Shown here: positions 32,666 through 42,385 of the stretch, one piece after another | How positions within the stretch are numbered: the stretch's first letter is position 1 | How the letters are laid out: each line of letters begins with the position of its first letter | From: Thiodiazotropha sp050305635 | Lineage (GTDB): Bacteria; Pseudomonadota; Gammaproteobacteria; Chromatiales; Chromatiaceae | Reading direction: 5' to 3' | Length of the DNA: 64,000 nt | Assembly (NCBI GenBank): GCA_050305635.1 | Contig: JBNLFS010000024.1 | Coordinates: forward strand, 1-64,000 | Position numbers and translations under genes: made by a program | Notes under the pieces: model-generated | What the model saw: only the letters and a program-made list of their open reading frames with translations | Told to the model about the DNA's origin: nothing | The model's database searches: none

Positions 32666-35359
32666 ATGGCTTGGCCGGTTTACGTCGCTGCGAGGGGCGG
32701 ACGGTTCGCTCTGGGCTCTCAATCGGTTACGGGGGCTGAGCCATTGTCGAATGTCCGCTGGGGAGCCCCAGGTTCTGCTGAATCCCTGAGAACCGCACTG
32801 ATACTTCTGATCTTCACCGGATTCATGGCGGCCAGCGGTTGGTTGTGGCGTTGGGATCTGCTGCTGTATGACCTGCAGATGGGCTGGATGACCCGGGCCG
32901 CCGCGGATGACATCGTGATCGTCGCGGTGGATGAGAAGAGTCTCGAAGCGATCGGCCGCTGGCCTTGGCCGAGATACTGGCATGCGGAACTGATCGATCG
33001 GCTCAGTCGGGCAGGAGCCCGGGCCATCCTGTTCGATATCCTGCTGGCGGAGCCCGATCCGAGCGATCCTGAGGCGGATCGGCGACTGATCCAGTCGGTG
33101 GCCGCCAGCGAGCGGGTCTACTTCCCGGTAATACTCGAACAGCGCCGTCAGGGGGGGATGTTGGTCGAGACCCTGCCGATTCCGGCATTGGCCAATGTGG
33201 CGGCCGGATTGGGGCATGTGCATATCGACCTGGATGCGGACGGGATTGCCCGCGGGGTGTTTCTCTACGAGGGTCTGGGAGAGGCCTACTGGCCGCATCT
33301 CACCCTCAGCCTGCTGCACGGTCTGGAGCCCGGGCGCTACCCCCTGCAGACGCCGCCTCCATCCCGACCTTCCCCGGAGGTGCAGCGGATCAGTCGCCAT
33401 ACCCACCGCATGATCCCCTATGCCGGACCCGCGGGACACTATCCCCGGTACAGCTACAGCCAGGTGGTTGCCGGGGAGTTCGAAGCCGAGCTGTTTCGTA
33501 ACCGGATCGTCCTGGTCGGAGTGACCGCCACCGGTATCGGTGACGCCCTGCCCACCCCCCTGTCGGGTTACGGTGTCCCCATGCCCGGGGTGGAGGTCAA
33601 CGCGAACATTCTCGACAGCCTGCGCCGGGGAGCGGTCGTGATACCGGTCGGTTCGCTGACCCAGATGCTGGCAAACGCCCTGGTCGTGCTGGTGCCGTTT
33701 ATGCTGTACCCCTTTTTCCCCACCCGGATCGCTCCCCTGGTGTCGATGCTGATTCTGGCCCTGTACCTGGTCACCTCCGGGGTCCTGCTGCGGGGTGTGG
33801 GGGTCTGGTTGCCTCCCGCCTCGGGGCTGCTGGGGCTGGCGCTGAGTTATCCCATCTGGAGTTGGCGGCGTCTCGACCAGGCTGTTCGCTATCTGAACGA
33901 ACAGCTCGAACGGTTGCAACACGAGCAGATGATGATGCCGGTGCAACCCCCCCTAGGCGACCTGACTTCGGCGATGGGTTTTCTTTCCCGGTTGATGCCG
34001 CTACAGGGATGGGTGGTGTACAACGCGGAGCAGGAGGCGCCGTTGATGCAGGACGGTAGCGCCTTGGGAAGACCGCTGCCGCATCTCGAATCCGGCGCCT
34101 GGGCACGCTCCGGTGCGGAAACCTGGACCCTGGTTGCACGTCCGGAGGGCACTTGGCTGTTGGGACTCTGCTGGCCAAGAAACCAGGTGCCGGAACGGGA
34201 GGGTTTGCGCCTGTTGAGCGATTTCGCCAAGCAGTTTTCCCGGCCGCCCGAACACCGGGACGGAGGTGTGCTGGAGCGGGTCGAGCTGCGGATCGCCCAG
34301 TTGCGTGAGACCACGCTGCGGATCCAGCGCTTCCGCAATCTGATTCAAAGCGCGGTGGGACAGATGGACGATGGGCTGATGGTGATCAATAGCCACGGTC
34401 AGGTGGTGATGTTGAATCCCCGAAGTTCGCTCTATCTCGGGCACCTCCAGGAATCGGATCTGCTGGGGCGGGATGCTTATGAATTGCTGCGGGTGCTGGA
34501 AATCAGCGGCGGTGGGAACTGGGATGAGGCGTTCCGCCGGGTGATGCTGGAGGGGCAGGCGATGCGCTTCGAGGCGGGGCGTGCGCCGGATACGGAACTG
34601 TTTGTGCAACTGCAGCCCCTGGTGGGAGTGGAGACCGAGTTCCATGGCATGATTGTGAATCTGTCCAATATCGCAACCCTCAAGCGCACCGAACGGACCC
34701 GGGCGAAGATGCTCGATTTTCTCTCCCACGATATCCGCTCGCCGATCACTTCGCTGCTCTCTCTGACCCAATCTCCGCAAAACTGCCAGGGCAGCGGGGA
34801 GGCACTGGCGAAGCAGATCGAGCCTCTGGCCCGGCGCTCCCTGAAGCTGGCCGATGACTTCCTGCGTCTGGCCCGGGCAGAAGCGGTGGAGGCGGCGAAT
34901 TTCCAGGAACTGGATCTGATCAGTGTGGCCTGCAATGCCCTGGACGAGGTCTATGTGCAGGCGAAAGCCGCGTCCGTGGTGGTGAAGGGGGATTTTCCGG
35001 CGGAGGAGTTGTGGCTGGAGGGAGACCCGACCCTGTTAGAGCGGGCCCTGTTCAACCTGCTGGAGAACGCGGTGAAGTTTTCACCACCCGAGCGCCAGGT
35101 GACCCTCAGGATCACCCGACGGGATGAGTGGGTGGTGTGTGAAGTCGCGGATCAGGGACCGGGTCTCCCGGATGAACTGTTGGGGGATGTATTTCTGCCC
35201 TTCGTCCAATCACCCTCCGCGACGGCCTCGGAATTCCGTGGCGTCGGCCTGGGGCTGAGTTTCGTCAAAGTGGTGGCGGAGAAGCACCAGGGACGGGTGT
35301 CCGCGGCGAATGCGGAGGCCGGCGGCGCCCGGTTCCTCTTCGAGCTGCCTGCCCGGTAA
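32666..35359 (+). CDS. CHASE2 sensor histidine kinase
   Basis: The protein of about 897 residues has an N-terminal membrane segment, a periplasmic CHASE2 domain (about residues 60-330), three membrane helices (about 335-405), a PAS-like region (about 560-680), a phosphoacceptor domain with FLSHDIRSPITSLLSL, and an ATPase domain (LLENAVKFSPP, DQGPGLPDEL, GVGLGLSFVKVV). The start is uncertain: ATG 32666 is used, and GTG 32642 or codons near 32740 are possible. It is the last gene of the mscS-ompA-regulator-FecR-kinase run and probably phosphorylates the regulator. Confidence 0.88.
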   Translation: MAWPVYVAARGGRFALGSQSVTGAEPLSNVRWGAPGSAESLRTALILLIFTGFMAASGWLWRWDLLLYDLQMGWMTRAAADDIVIVAVDEKSLEAIGRWPWPRYWHAELIDRLSRAGARAILFDILLAEPDPSDPEADRRLIQSVAASERVYFPVILEQRRQGGMLVETLPIPALANVAAGLGHVHIDLDADGIARGVFLYEGLGEAYWPHLTLSLLHGLEPGRYPLQTPPPSRPSPEVQRISRHTHRMIPYAGPAGHYPRYSYSQVVAGEFEAELFRNRIVLVGVTATGIGDALPTPLSGYGVPMPGVEVNANILDSLRRGAVVIPVGSLTQMLANALVVLVPFMLYPFFPTRIAPLVSMLILALYLVTSGVLLRGVGVWLPPASGLLGLALSYPIWSWRRLDQAVRYLNEQLERLQHEQMMMPVQPPLGDLTSAMGFLSRLMPLQGWVVYNAEQEAPLMQDGSALGRPLPHLESGAWARSGAETWTLVARPEGTWLLGLCWPRNQVPEREGLRLLSDFAKQFSRPPEHRDGGVLERVELRIAQLRETTLRIQRFRNLIQSAVGQMDDGLMVINSHGQVVMLNPRSSLYLGHLQESDLLGRDAYELLRVLEISGGGNWDEAFRRVMLEGQAMRFEAGRAPDTELFVQLQPLVGVETEFHGMIVNLSNIATLKRTERTRAKMLDFLSHDIRSPITSLLSLTQSPQNCQGSGEALAKQIEPLARRSLKLADDFLRLARAEAVEAANFQELDLISVACNALDEVYVQAKAASVVVKGDFPAEELWLEGDPTLLERALFNLLENAVKFSPPERQVTLRITRRDEWVVCEVADQGPGLPDELLGDVFLPFVQSPSATASEFRGVGLGLSFVKVVAEKHQGRVSAANAEAGGARFLFELPAR

Positions 35360-35468
35360 CCGGCCACCTGTTGATTCGGCCCTTGAAATCGGGTTGCGGG
35401 TTTGTTCGCCGCCCTTGAATCATTGCATAATAGACGGTCCAGTTCGTTTTCTGATTTCGGAGTCATCG

Positions 35469-37331
35469 ATGCCCCAGTACCGCTCTCGCACCACGACCCA
35501 TGGCCGCAACATGGCGGGCGCTCGTGCCCTCTGGCGGGCCACCGGAATGACCGATGGCGATTTTGAAAAACCGATTATCGCCATCGCCAACTCCTTCACC
35601 CAGTTCGTCCCCGGACATGTCCATCTCAAAGACCTGGGCCAGCTGGTTGCCCGGGAAGTCGAGGCGGCCGGAGGCGTGGCCAAGGAGTTCAACACCATTG
35701 CGGTGGATGACGGCATCGCCATGGGCCATGGCGGGATGCTCTACTCCCTGCCTTCTCGGGACATCATCGCCGACTCGGTGGAGTACATGGTCAATGCCCA
35801 TTGTGCGGACGCGCTGGTGTGCATCTCCAACTGTGACAAGATCACCCCCGGCATGCTGATGGCGGCGATGCGTTTGAACATCCCCACGGTATTCGTCTCC
35901 GGCGGGCCGATGGAGGCGGGCAAGGTGAAGCTGGCGGGCAAGGGCGACCTGAAGCTCGACCTCATCGATGCCATGATCTCTGCGGCCAACCCCAATGAGA
36001 GCGATGCGGACGTGGCGCAGATCGAGCGCTCCGCATGCCCCACCTGCGGTTCCTGCTCCGGTATGTTCACCGCCAACTCTATGAACTGCCTCACCGAGGC
36101 ACTGGGACTCTCACTGCCGGGTAATGGCTCCCTGTTGGCCACCCATGCCGACCGGGAGCTACTGTTCAAAGAGGCCGGGCGTCGGGTGGTGGCCCTGGCC
36201 CGCCGCTGGTACGAGGAGGAGGATTCCCGCGCCCTGCCCCGGGGAATTGCGACCTTCGAGGCCTTCGAGAATGCGATGAGCCTGGATATCGCCATGGGGG
36301 GGTCCACCAACACCGTGCTGCATCTGCTGGCTGCCGCCCAGGAGGGCCAGGTCGATTTCGGCATGTCCGATATCGACCGGCTCAGCCGCCGGGTGCCGAA
36401 TCTGTGCAAGGTGGCGCCGGCGACTCAGAAGTATCATATGGAGGATGTGCATCGGGCCGGCGGCGTGATCGGCATACTCGGCGAACTCGACCGGGGTGGT
36501 CTGATCCACCGGGATGTGCCGACGGTTCACGCCACCACCCTGGGGGATGCCCTGGAGCAGTGGGATGTGATCCGCACCGAGGAGGAGGCCGCGCGCACCC
36601 GCTTTCTGGCCGGACCGGGCGGGATCCCCACCCAGGTCGCCTTCAGCCAGGATGCCCGCTGGCCGGAACTCGATCTGGACCGGGAAAACGGTTGCATCCG
36701 TAATATCGAACATGCCTATTCAAAGGACGGTGGTCTGGCGGTGCTCTACGGCAACCTGGCCGAGCAGGGCTGTATTGTGAAGACCGCCGGCGTGGACGAG
36801 TCGATCCTGAAATTTTCCGGTCCGGCACGCATCTTCGAGAGCCAGGATGCCGCGGTGGACGCGATTCTGGGGGATCGGGTCCAGGCCGGTGACGTGGTGC
36901 TCATCCGTTATGAGGGGCCGAAGGGCGGACCTGGAATGCAGGAGATGCTCTATCCCACCAGTTATCTCAAATCGAAAGGGCTGGGCAAGGCCTGTGCGCT
37001 GATCACCGACGGACGCTTCTCCGGGGGAACCTCCGGTCTTTCCATCGGCCACTGCTCTCCGGAAGCCGCCGAAGGGGGCAACATCGGCCTGGTGGAAGAG
37101 GGGGACCCGATCGAAATCGATATCCCGGAAAGGATCATCCGCGTGGCGATCAGCGACGAGGTGTTGCGGCAGCGACGCGAGCGCATGGCGGCCCGGGGCA
37201 GTCAGGCCTGGAAGCCCGTGAACCGGGACCGGGTGGTCTCCCAGGCCCTGCAGGCCTATGCCGCACTCACCACCTCCGCGGCCCGGGGCGCGGTGCGGGA
37301 TCTTTCCCAATTGCACAAAGATGCGGGCTGA
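35469..37331 (+). CDS. ilvD: Dihydroxy-acid dehydratase
   Basis: IlvD dehydrates dihydroxy acids in valine, isoleucine and pantothenate synthesis and uses an iron-sulfur cluster. The 620-residue protein has the cluster cysteines in SNCDKITPGM and CPTCGSCSGMFTANSMNCL, and the GRFSGGTSGLSIGH motif near the C terminus. I chose ATG 35469 (MPQYRSRTTTHGRNM) because the extra upstream frame overlaps the end of the kinase gene and is not IlvD sequence. No other ilv gene is nearby. Confidence 0.96.
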   Translation: MPQYRSRTTTHGRNMAGARALWRATGMTDGDFEKPIIAIANSFTQFVPGHVHLKDLGQLVAREVEAAGGVAKEFNTIAVDDGIAMGHGGMLYSLPSRDIIADSVEYMVNAHCADALVCISNCDKITPGMLMAAMRLNIPTVFVSGGPMEAGKVKLAGKGDLKLDLIDAMISAANPNESDADVAQIERSACPTCGSCSGMFTANSMNCLTEALGLSLPGNGSLLATHADRELLFKEAGRRVVALARRWYEEEDSRALPRGIATFEAFENAMSLDIAMGGSTNTVLHLLAAAQEGQVDFGMSDIDRLSRRVPNLCKVAPATQKYHMEDVHRAGGVIGILGELDRGGLIHRDVPTVHATTLGDALEQWDVIRTEEEAARTRFLAGPGGIPTQVAFSQDARWPELDLDRENGCIRNIEHAYSKDGGLAVLYGNLAEQGCIVKTAGVDESILKFSGPARIFESQDAAVDAILGDRVQAGDVVLIRYEGPKGGPGMQEMLYPTSYLKSKGLGKACALITDGRFSGGTSGLSIGHCSPEAAEGGNIGLVEEGDPIEIDIPERIIRVAISDEVLRQRRERMAARGSQAWKPVNRDRVVSQALQAYAALTTSAARGAVRDLSQLHKDAG

Positions 37332-37749
37332 GACCCTGGTCGCAGGGGTGTCGCTGGCGACCCTTGTGGCCGCCTGCAGTGGCGGCGACCCCACCGCGAC
37401 GGATGCGGAGTTGATCTACCGGGACGGGTTTGTCACCCCCCGTTCCGAGGTGGAACTTCTCGCCGATGGAGGTACCATGGTGCGCGGCTTCAGTGCCTGG
37501 TTAAAACTGCAACCCGGTTACAGCGGGCTGGAGGCCCGTAACGAGTCCGAATACCAGACCGTGGATTGTGCCGAACCGGCGGACTGGTTCTCCCGGGTCA
37601 CCGGTGACACGGACCTGAACCAGGACCGCTACCGGCTCAGCTGTTTGAAATTTACCGATTCCCGATTCGATTTCGATAACGGCCGCTGGCTGATGCGGGA
37701 CCCCGCCAATGGCCGGGTCTATTACCGGATCTGGAAACAGAAAGAGTAA
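37321..37749 (+). CDS. Putative lipoprotein overlapping ilvD
   Basis: The 142-residue product has a lipoprotein signal (MRAETLVAGVSLATLVAACS) with cysteine after LVAA. The mature part contains four cysteines, including the lipidated one, and ends with GRVYYRIWKQKE. I do not recognise a family. Its ATG overlaps the ilvD stop by 11 bases, so it is translated with ilvD; it is followed by purK after 8 bases. Its presence between amino-acid and purine genes is unexplained. Confidence 0.7.
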   Translation: MRAETLVAGVSLATLVAACSGGDPTATDAELIYRDGFVTPRSEVELLADGGTMVRGFSAWLKLQPGYSGLEARNESEYQTVDCAEPADWFSRVTGDTDLNQDRYRLSCLKFTDSRFDFDNGRWLMRDPANGRVYYRIWKQKE

Positions 37750-37757
37750 CAAGAACG

Positions 37758-38915
37758 ATGAAGGACAGCTTTCCTTTTCCCGTCGCCCGTATCGGGGTCA
37801 TTGGCGGAGGACAACTGGGACGGATGATGGTCAAGGCGGCCAAACGCCTAGGCTGTACCTGTGTGGTGCTGGACCCCTATCCGGGTTCCCCGGCCGGCCA
37901 GGTGGCCGGCCACCAGATCATCGGCGGCTATCACGATCCGGCGAAACTGAGAGAACTGGCCGAGTCCTGCGACGTGGTTACCTATGAATTGGAGAACGTC
38001 GACACTGAGACTTTGCAGCAGCTGGAGAGGGAGGGACACACCATCCATCCCGCCCCCCGGGTGCTGGCGGTCCTGCAGGACAAGCTGACGCAAAAGGAGT
38101 TTCTTCGGGATGCGGGGATTCCGACCTCCGATTTCCAGTCCATGCCGGAAGCGGATCTGGAAGCCTTTGCCGGGTTCGGCTTTCCCCTGGTGCAGAAGGC
38201 CCGGCGGGGCGGCTACGATGGCCGGGGCGTCTCGGTGATGATGGAGATCGGGGATTTTACCGCGCATCTGCCGGTGCCCTCACTGGTGGAAGGGTTCGTT
38301 GATGCCTCCCATGAACTGGCGGTGATGGTGGCGCGCAACGCGGATGGGGATTGTGTCGCCTATCCCACGGTGGAGATGTGTTTCCGTGCCGGAGAGAACG
38401 TTTTGGATCTGCTGCTGTGTCCCGCCCGGGTGGCGCCGGAGATTGCGCAGCGGGCCGAGGCGTTGGCGGTGCGTACCATCCAGGCCCTGGAGGGCGTCGG
38501 GGTATTTGGAGTCGAGATGTTTCTCACCCGGGACGGTGAACTGCTGGTCAACGAAATCGCACCGCGCACCCACAACTCCGGGCACCACACCATCGAGGCC
38601 TGTGTCACGGACCAGTTCGAGCAGCACCTGAGGGCGATCCTCGACCTGCCCCTGGGTTCCACTGCGCTGCTCAGCCCGGCTGCCATGATCAATCTGCTGG
38701 GGGACGCGGATGCGAACGGCCGCCCGGTGATCGAGGGCATGTCCGCCTCCCTGAGGATTCCGGGTGTGTGCCTGCACCTGTACGGCAAGGCGGAGGTCAA
38801 GCCGTTCCGCAAGATGGGCCACGTGACCGTGGTCGATCCCGACCTGGAAGCGGCCCGAGAGAAAGCCGAACAGGTCCGCGATCTGATTCATATCAAAGGG
38901 GAACAACACCCATGA
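37758..38915 (+). CDS. purK: 5-(carboxyamino)imidazole ribonucleotide synthase
   Basis: PurK uses ATP to add bicarbonate to aminoimidazole ribonucleotide in purine synthesis. The 385-residue ATP-grasp protein begins IGVIGGGQLGRMM and contains PLVQKARRGGYDGRGV and NEIAPRTHNSGHHTIEA. Its stop overlaps purE by 4 bases. The E. coli pair has the same functions but the order purE-purK. Confidence 0.95.
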   Translation: MKDSFPFPVARIGVIGGGQLGRMMVKAAKRLGCTCVVLDPYPGSPAGQVAGHQIIGGYHDPAKLRELAESCDVVTYELENVDTETLQQLEREGHTIHPAPRVLAVLQDKLTQKEFLRDAGIPTSDFQSMPEADLEAFAGFGFPLVQKARRGGYDGRGVSVMMEIGDFTAHLPVPSLVEGFVDASHELAVMVARNADGDCVAYPTVEMCFRAGENVLDLLLCPARVAPEIAQRAEALAVRTIQALEGVGVFGVEMFLTRDGELLVNEIAPRTHNSGHHTIEACVTDQFEQHLRAILDLPLGSTALLSPAAMINLLGDADANGRPVIEGMSASLRIPGVCLHLYGKAEVKPFRKMGHVTVVDPDLEAAREKAEQVRDLIHIKGEQHP

Positions 38916-39412
38916 ACACTCCCATGATTGGCATCATCATGGGCAGCGACTCCGACCTGCCGGTCATGCGCGAGGCTGCCCATATTCTCGATGAGCTTGA
39001 GATCGCCTACGAGATGACCATCGTCTCCGCCCACCGCACCCCGGCACGCCTCTACGAGTACGCGCAGAGTGCGGAGGCCCGGGGGCTGCAGGTGGTCATC
39101 GCGGGGGCCGGTGGCGCAGCCCACCTGCCCGGGATGGTGGCGGCTATCACCCCGCTGCCGGTAGTGGGCGTGCCGGTCAAGTCCTCCGCCCTGAGTGGTG
39201 AGGACTCCCTGCTCTCCATCGTGCAGATGCCCCCCGGGGTGCCGGTCGCCACGGTGGCGATCAACGGTGCGAAGAACGCGGGGTTGCTGGCGGCGCAGAT
39301 CCTCAGTGTGGCCGACGGGACGATCCGCCAGAAGATCAAGGACTACAAGCAGGGTCTGGAAGCCATGGTGATGTCCAAGGTTGAGGCGATGGAGAAGGGC
39401 GCCTTGAGCTGA
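38912..39412 (+). CDS. purE: N5-carboxyaminoimidazole ribonucleotide mutase
   Basis: PurE moves the carboxyl group made by PurK to carbon 4 of the imidazole ring. The 166-residue class I protein has IIMGSDSDLPVM, SAHRTPARLYEY, GAGGAAHLPGMVAA and GEDSLLSIVQMPPGVPVATV. Its ATG overlaps the purK stop. The longer frame starting upstream inside purK is not used. Confidence 0.95.
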   Translation: MNTPMIGIIMGSDSDLPVMREAAHILDELEIAYEMTIVSAHRTPARLYEYAQSAEARGLQVVIAGAGGAAHLPGMVAAITPLPVVGVPVKSSALSGEDSLLSIVQMPPGVPVATVAINGAKNAGLLAAQILSVADGTIRQKIKDYKQGLEAMVMSKVEAMEKGALS

Positions 39413-39429
39413 ATTCGGGGATGACTTGT

Positions 39430-39660
39430 GGCGGGTTCCCGGGTTCCGCTACGCTGCACCCGGGCTACGGAGTGGATGTCCCGAGTAGCCCGGGTGGAGC
39501 AACGCGCAACCCGGGTGGGCGCGGCACGGACCTGTTTCATCGTTCCCACGCTCTGCGTGGGAATGCATACCAGAGCTTAGAGATATTGCCCCAACCTGAT
39601 ATGTGTTGGCTTGTGCCGGGTTACCGGGTTCCGCTGCGCTGCACCCGGGCTACGGCTGAG
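39430..39660. repeat. Cluster of CCCGGGTT/CCCACGC palindromes
   Basis: Three palindromic units stand in the purE-clpB gap: CCCGGGTTCCGCTACGCTGC followed by ACCCGGGCTACGG near 39440, a reverse-oriented GTAGCCCGGGTGGAGCAACG near 39486, and a third CCGGGTTCCGCTGCG near 39621. A hairpin with arms TTCCCACGC / GCGTGGGAA lies at 39543-39562. They are of the same kinds as those at 23394-23546 and 62560-62664. The clpB promoter begins behind them; no gene is present. Confidence 0.7.
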
Positions 39661-39711
39661 CAAGGAAAGGCGCGGGTACCCGGACGCCCTCCCAAGCCAC
39701 ACATAGCGATA

Positions 39712-39740
39712 CTTGAAATTGCCCGGAATCCCCCCCATTT
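39712..39740 (+). promoter_or_regulatory. Sigma-32 (heat-shock) promoter of clpB
   Basis: The boxes CTTGAAA (39712-39718) and CCCCATTT (39733-39740) are 14 bases apart, a near-perfect match to the E. coli RpoH consensus (CTTGAAA, 13-17 bases, CCCCATNT). They stand 36 bases before the clpB start. This fits the known heat-shock control of clpB. Confidence 0.85.
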
Positions 39741-39775
39741 GATAGGTATTCAACGAATTTCGGAGTGTGATACCC

Positions 39776-42370
39776 ATGCGAATGGATCGTTTGACCAGCA
39801 AGTTTCAGATGGCCCTGGCGGATGCCCAAAGCCTGGCCGTAGGACGCGATCACCAGTTCATCGAACCTCTGCACCTGATGAGCGCCCTGCTCGACCAGGA
39901 CGGCGGCAGTGTGCGTCATCTGCTCACCCGGGCGGATGTCAATGTCAACCAGCTGAGGTCCGGTCTGAATGCGGCCATCGATCGGCTCCCCAGCGTGGAA
40001 GGGGCGGCCGGGGATCTGCATATCTCCAACGATCTGGGGCGGTTGCTCAACCAGACCGACAAACTCGCCCAGCAGCGCAATGACCAGTACATCTCAAGCG
40101 AGTTGTTCGTGCTTGCCGCGGTGGAGGACAAAGGCGAGCTGGGTGACCTACTACGCAAGTCCGGGGCCGCCAAATCGGCTTTGGAGAAGGCGGTCGAACA
40201 GCTGCGCGGAGGGCAGAAGGTGGACGATCCCAATGCCGAAGATCAACGTCAGGCCCTGGAGAAATACACCATCGATCTGACCGAGCGGGCCGAACAGGGC
40301 AAGCTCGATCCGGTGATCGGACGGGATGACGAGATCCGTCGCACCATCCAGGTGCTGCAACGGCGCACCAAGAACAATCCGGTACTGATCGGCGAACCCG
40401 GCGTGGGCAAGACCGCCATCGTCGAAGGGCTGGCGCAACGCATCATCAATGGTGAGGTGCCAGAGGGGCTGAAAAGTAAGCGGTTACTATCGCTCGATAT
40501 GGGCGCTCTGATTGCCGGCGCCAAGTTCCGCGGCGAGTTCGAAGAGCGCCTCAAGGCGGTGCTCAACGACCTGGCCAAGCAGGAGGGTCAGATCATCCTC
40601 TTCATCGACGAGCTGCACACCATGGTGGGCGCCGGCAAGGCGGAAGGCGCCATGGATGCGGGCAACATGCTCAAGCCGGCCCTGGCGCGGGGTGAGCTGC
40701 ACTGCGTGGGTGCGACCACCCTGGATGAATACCGCAAGTACCTGGAGAAGGATGCGGCCCTCGAACGGCGATTTCAGAAGGTCCTGGTGTCCGAGCCCAG
40801 CGTGGAGGACACCATCGCCATTCTGCGTGGATTGAAAGAACGCTACGAGGTTCATCACGGAGTGGATGTCACCGACCCGGCCATTGTCGCCGCCGCCACC
40901 CTCTCCCATCGCTACATCACTGACCGCCAGTTGCCGGACAAGGCCATCGATCTGGTGGACGAAGCCGCTTCTCAGATTCGCATGGAGATCGATTCCAAAC
41001 CCGAGGAGATGGACCGCCTGGAGCGTCGTCTCATCCAGTTGAAGATCGAGCGGGAGGCGCTGAATAAGGAGTCGGACGAGGCCTCGAAAAAACGCCTCGC
41101 GGATCTGGAAGCGCAGATCGAGCGCCTGGAACGGGAGTTCTCCGATCTGGACGAAATCTGGAAATCGGAAAAGGCGGCCCTGCAAGGCACCGCCCACATC
41201 AAGGAGTCCCTGGAGCGGGCACGACTGGAACTGGAGACCGCCCATCGCGCCGGGGATCTGACCCGTATGTCCGAACTGCAGTACGGCCGCATCCCCGAGC
41301 TGGAGAAACAGCTCGACATGGCCACCCAGGCCGAGATGCAGGAGATGAAGCTGCTGCGCAACAAGGTCACCGAGGAGGAGATCGCCCAGGTGGTCTCCAA
41401 ATGGACCGGCATTCCGGTCTCGAAGATGCTCGAAGGCGAGCGGGACAAGCTGTTGCGCATGGAAGAGGCCCTGGGCAAGCGGGTGATCGGTCAGGAAGAG
41501 GGCGTGCGTGCGGTGAGCGACGCGATCCGCCGCTCCCGGGCGGGCCTTTCCGATCCCAATCAGCCCAACGGCTCGTTCCTGTTTCTCGGTCCCACCGGTG
41601 TGGGTAAGACGGAGCTGTGCAAGGCGTTGGCTGAGTTCCTCTTCGATACCGAAGAGGCGATGGTGCGTATCGACATGTCCGAGTTCATGGAGAAGCACTC
41701 CGTGGCCCGCCTGATCGGCGCACCTCCGGGTTACGTGGGCTATGAAGAGGGCGGCTATCTTACCGAGGCGGTGCGCCGTCGACCCTATTCCGTGGTGCTG
41801 CTGGACGAAGTGGAGAAGGCGCACCCCGATGTGTTCAACGTGCTGCTGCAGGTGCTCGATGATGGTCGCCTGACCGACGGCCAGGGACGCACCGTGGATT
41901 TTCGCAACACGGTCATCGTCATGACCTCCAACCTGGGGTCGCAGATCATCCAGGAGATGTCCGGGGAAGAACACTATCAGGAGATGAAGAGCGCGGTGAT
42001 GGAGACCGTGCGTCAACACTTCCGGCCCGAATTCATCAACCGGCTGGATGAGATCGTGGTCTTCCATCCTCTGGCCAGCGATCAGATCCGCGCGATTGCC
42101 AAGATCCAGATCGACTACCTGCACAAGCGGCTGTCAGAGCACGATATGGCCCTGATGATTACCGATGCGGCTCTCGACCGACTCGGAGAGGCGGGCTTCG
42201 ATCCGGTGTACGGTGCACGGCCACTGAAGCGGGCCATCCGTCAGCAACTGGAGAATCCCCTGGCCCAGGATATCCTGTCAGGTCGTTTCGGGGCTGGGGA
42301 CACTATTCAGGTAGACCGGGGGCCTGAGGGTTTGACCTTCGCCAAATTGAGACAGGTCAGCGCTGCCTGA
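39776..42370 (+). CDS. clpB: Chaperone ClpB (disaggregase)
   Basis: ClpB is a hexameric AAA+ unfoldase that works with DnaK to rescue aggregated proteins after heat stress. The 864-residue protein has an N-terminal domain (RMDRLTSKFQMALADAQSLA), the first Walker motif GEPGVGKTA, a coiled-coil middle domain at about residues 400-530, and the second Walker motif GPTGVGKTE. I chose ATG 39776 over GTG 39767 because it gives MRMDRLTSKFQ, as in E. coli, with CGGAG upstream. Expression is likely from the sigma-32 promoter. Confidence 0.97.
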   Translation: MRMDRLTSKFQMALADAQSLAVGRDHQFIEPLHLMSALLDQDGGSVRHLLTRADVNVNQLRSGLNAAIDRLPSVEGAAGDLHISNDLGRLLNQTDKLAQQRNDQYISSELFVLAAVEDKGELGDLLRKSGAAKSALEKAVEQLRGGQKVDDPNAEDQRQALEKYTIDLTERAEQGKLDPVIGRDDEIRRTIQVLQRRTKNNPVLIGEPGVGKTAIVEGLAQRIINGEVPEGLKSKRLLSLDMGALIAGAKFRGEFEERLKAVLNDLAKQEGQIILFIDELHTMVGAGKAEGAMDAGNMLKPALARGELHCVGATTLDEYRKYLEKDAALERRFQKVLVSEPSVEDTIAILRGLKERYEVHHGVDVTDPAIVAAATLSHRYITDRQLPDKAIDLVDEAASQIRMEIDSKPEEMDRLERRLIQLKIEREALNKESDEASKKRLADLEAQIERLEREFSDLDEIWKSEKAALQGTAHIKESLERARLELETAHRAGDLTRMSELQYGRIPELEKQLDMATQAEMQEMKLLRNKVTEEEIAQVVSKWTGIPVSKMLEGERDKLLRMEEALGKRVIGQEEGVRAVSDAIRRSRAGLSDPNQPNGSFLFLGPTGVGKTELCKALAEFLFDTEEAMVRIDMSEFMEKHSVARLIGAPPGYVGYEEGGYLTEAVRRRPYSVVLLDEVEKAHPDVFNVLLQVLDDGRLTDGQGRTVDFRNTVIVMTSNLGSQIIQEMSGEEHYQEMKSAVMETVRQHFRPEFINRLDEIVVFHPLASDQIRAIAKIQIDYLHKRLSEHDMALMITDAALDRLGEAGFDPVYGARPLKRAIRQQLENPLAQDILSGRFGAGDTIQVDRGPEGLTFAKLRQVSAA

Positions 42371-42385
42371 GCGACTGTTGTTCGA

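Noticed and set aside
32630..33946. 438-codon open frame opposite the CHASE2 kinase
   Set aside because: Same reason: antisense shadow rich in Gln, His, Pro and Arg with no recognisable motif.
40487..42124. 545-codon open frame on the minus strand opposite clpB
   Set aside because: It mirrors the codon pattern of clpB, has no family likeness or ribosome-binding site, and clpB is certain.
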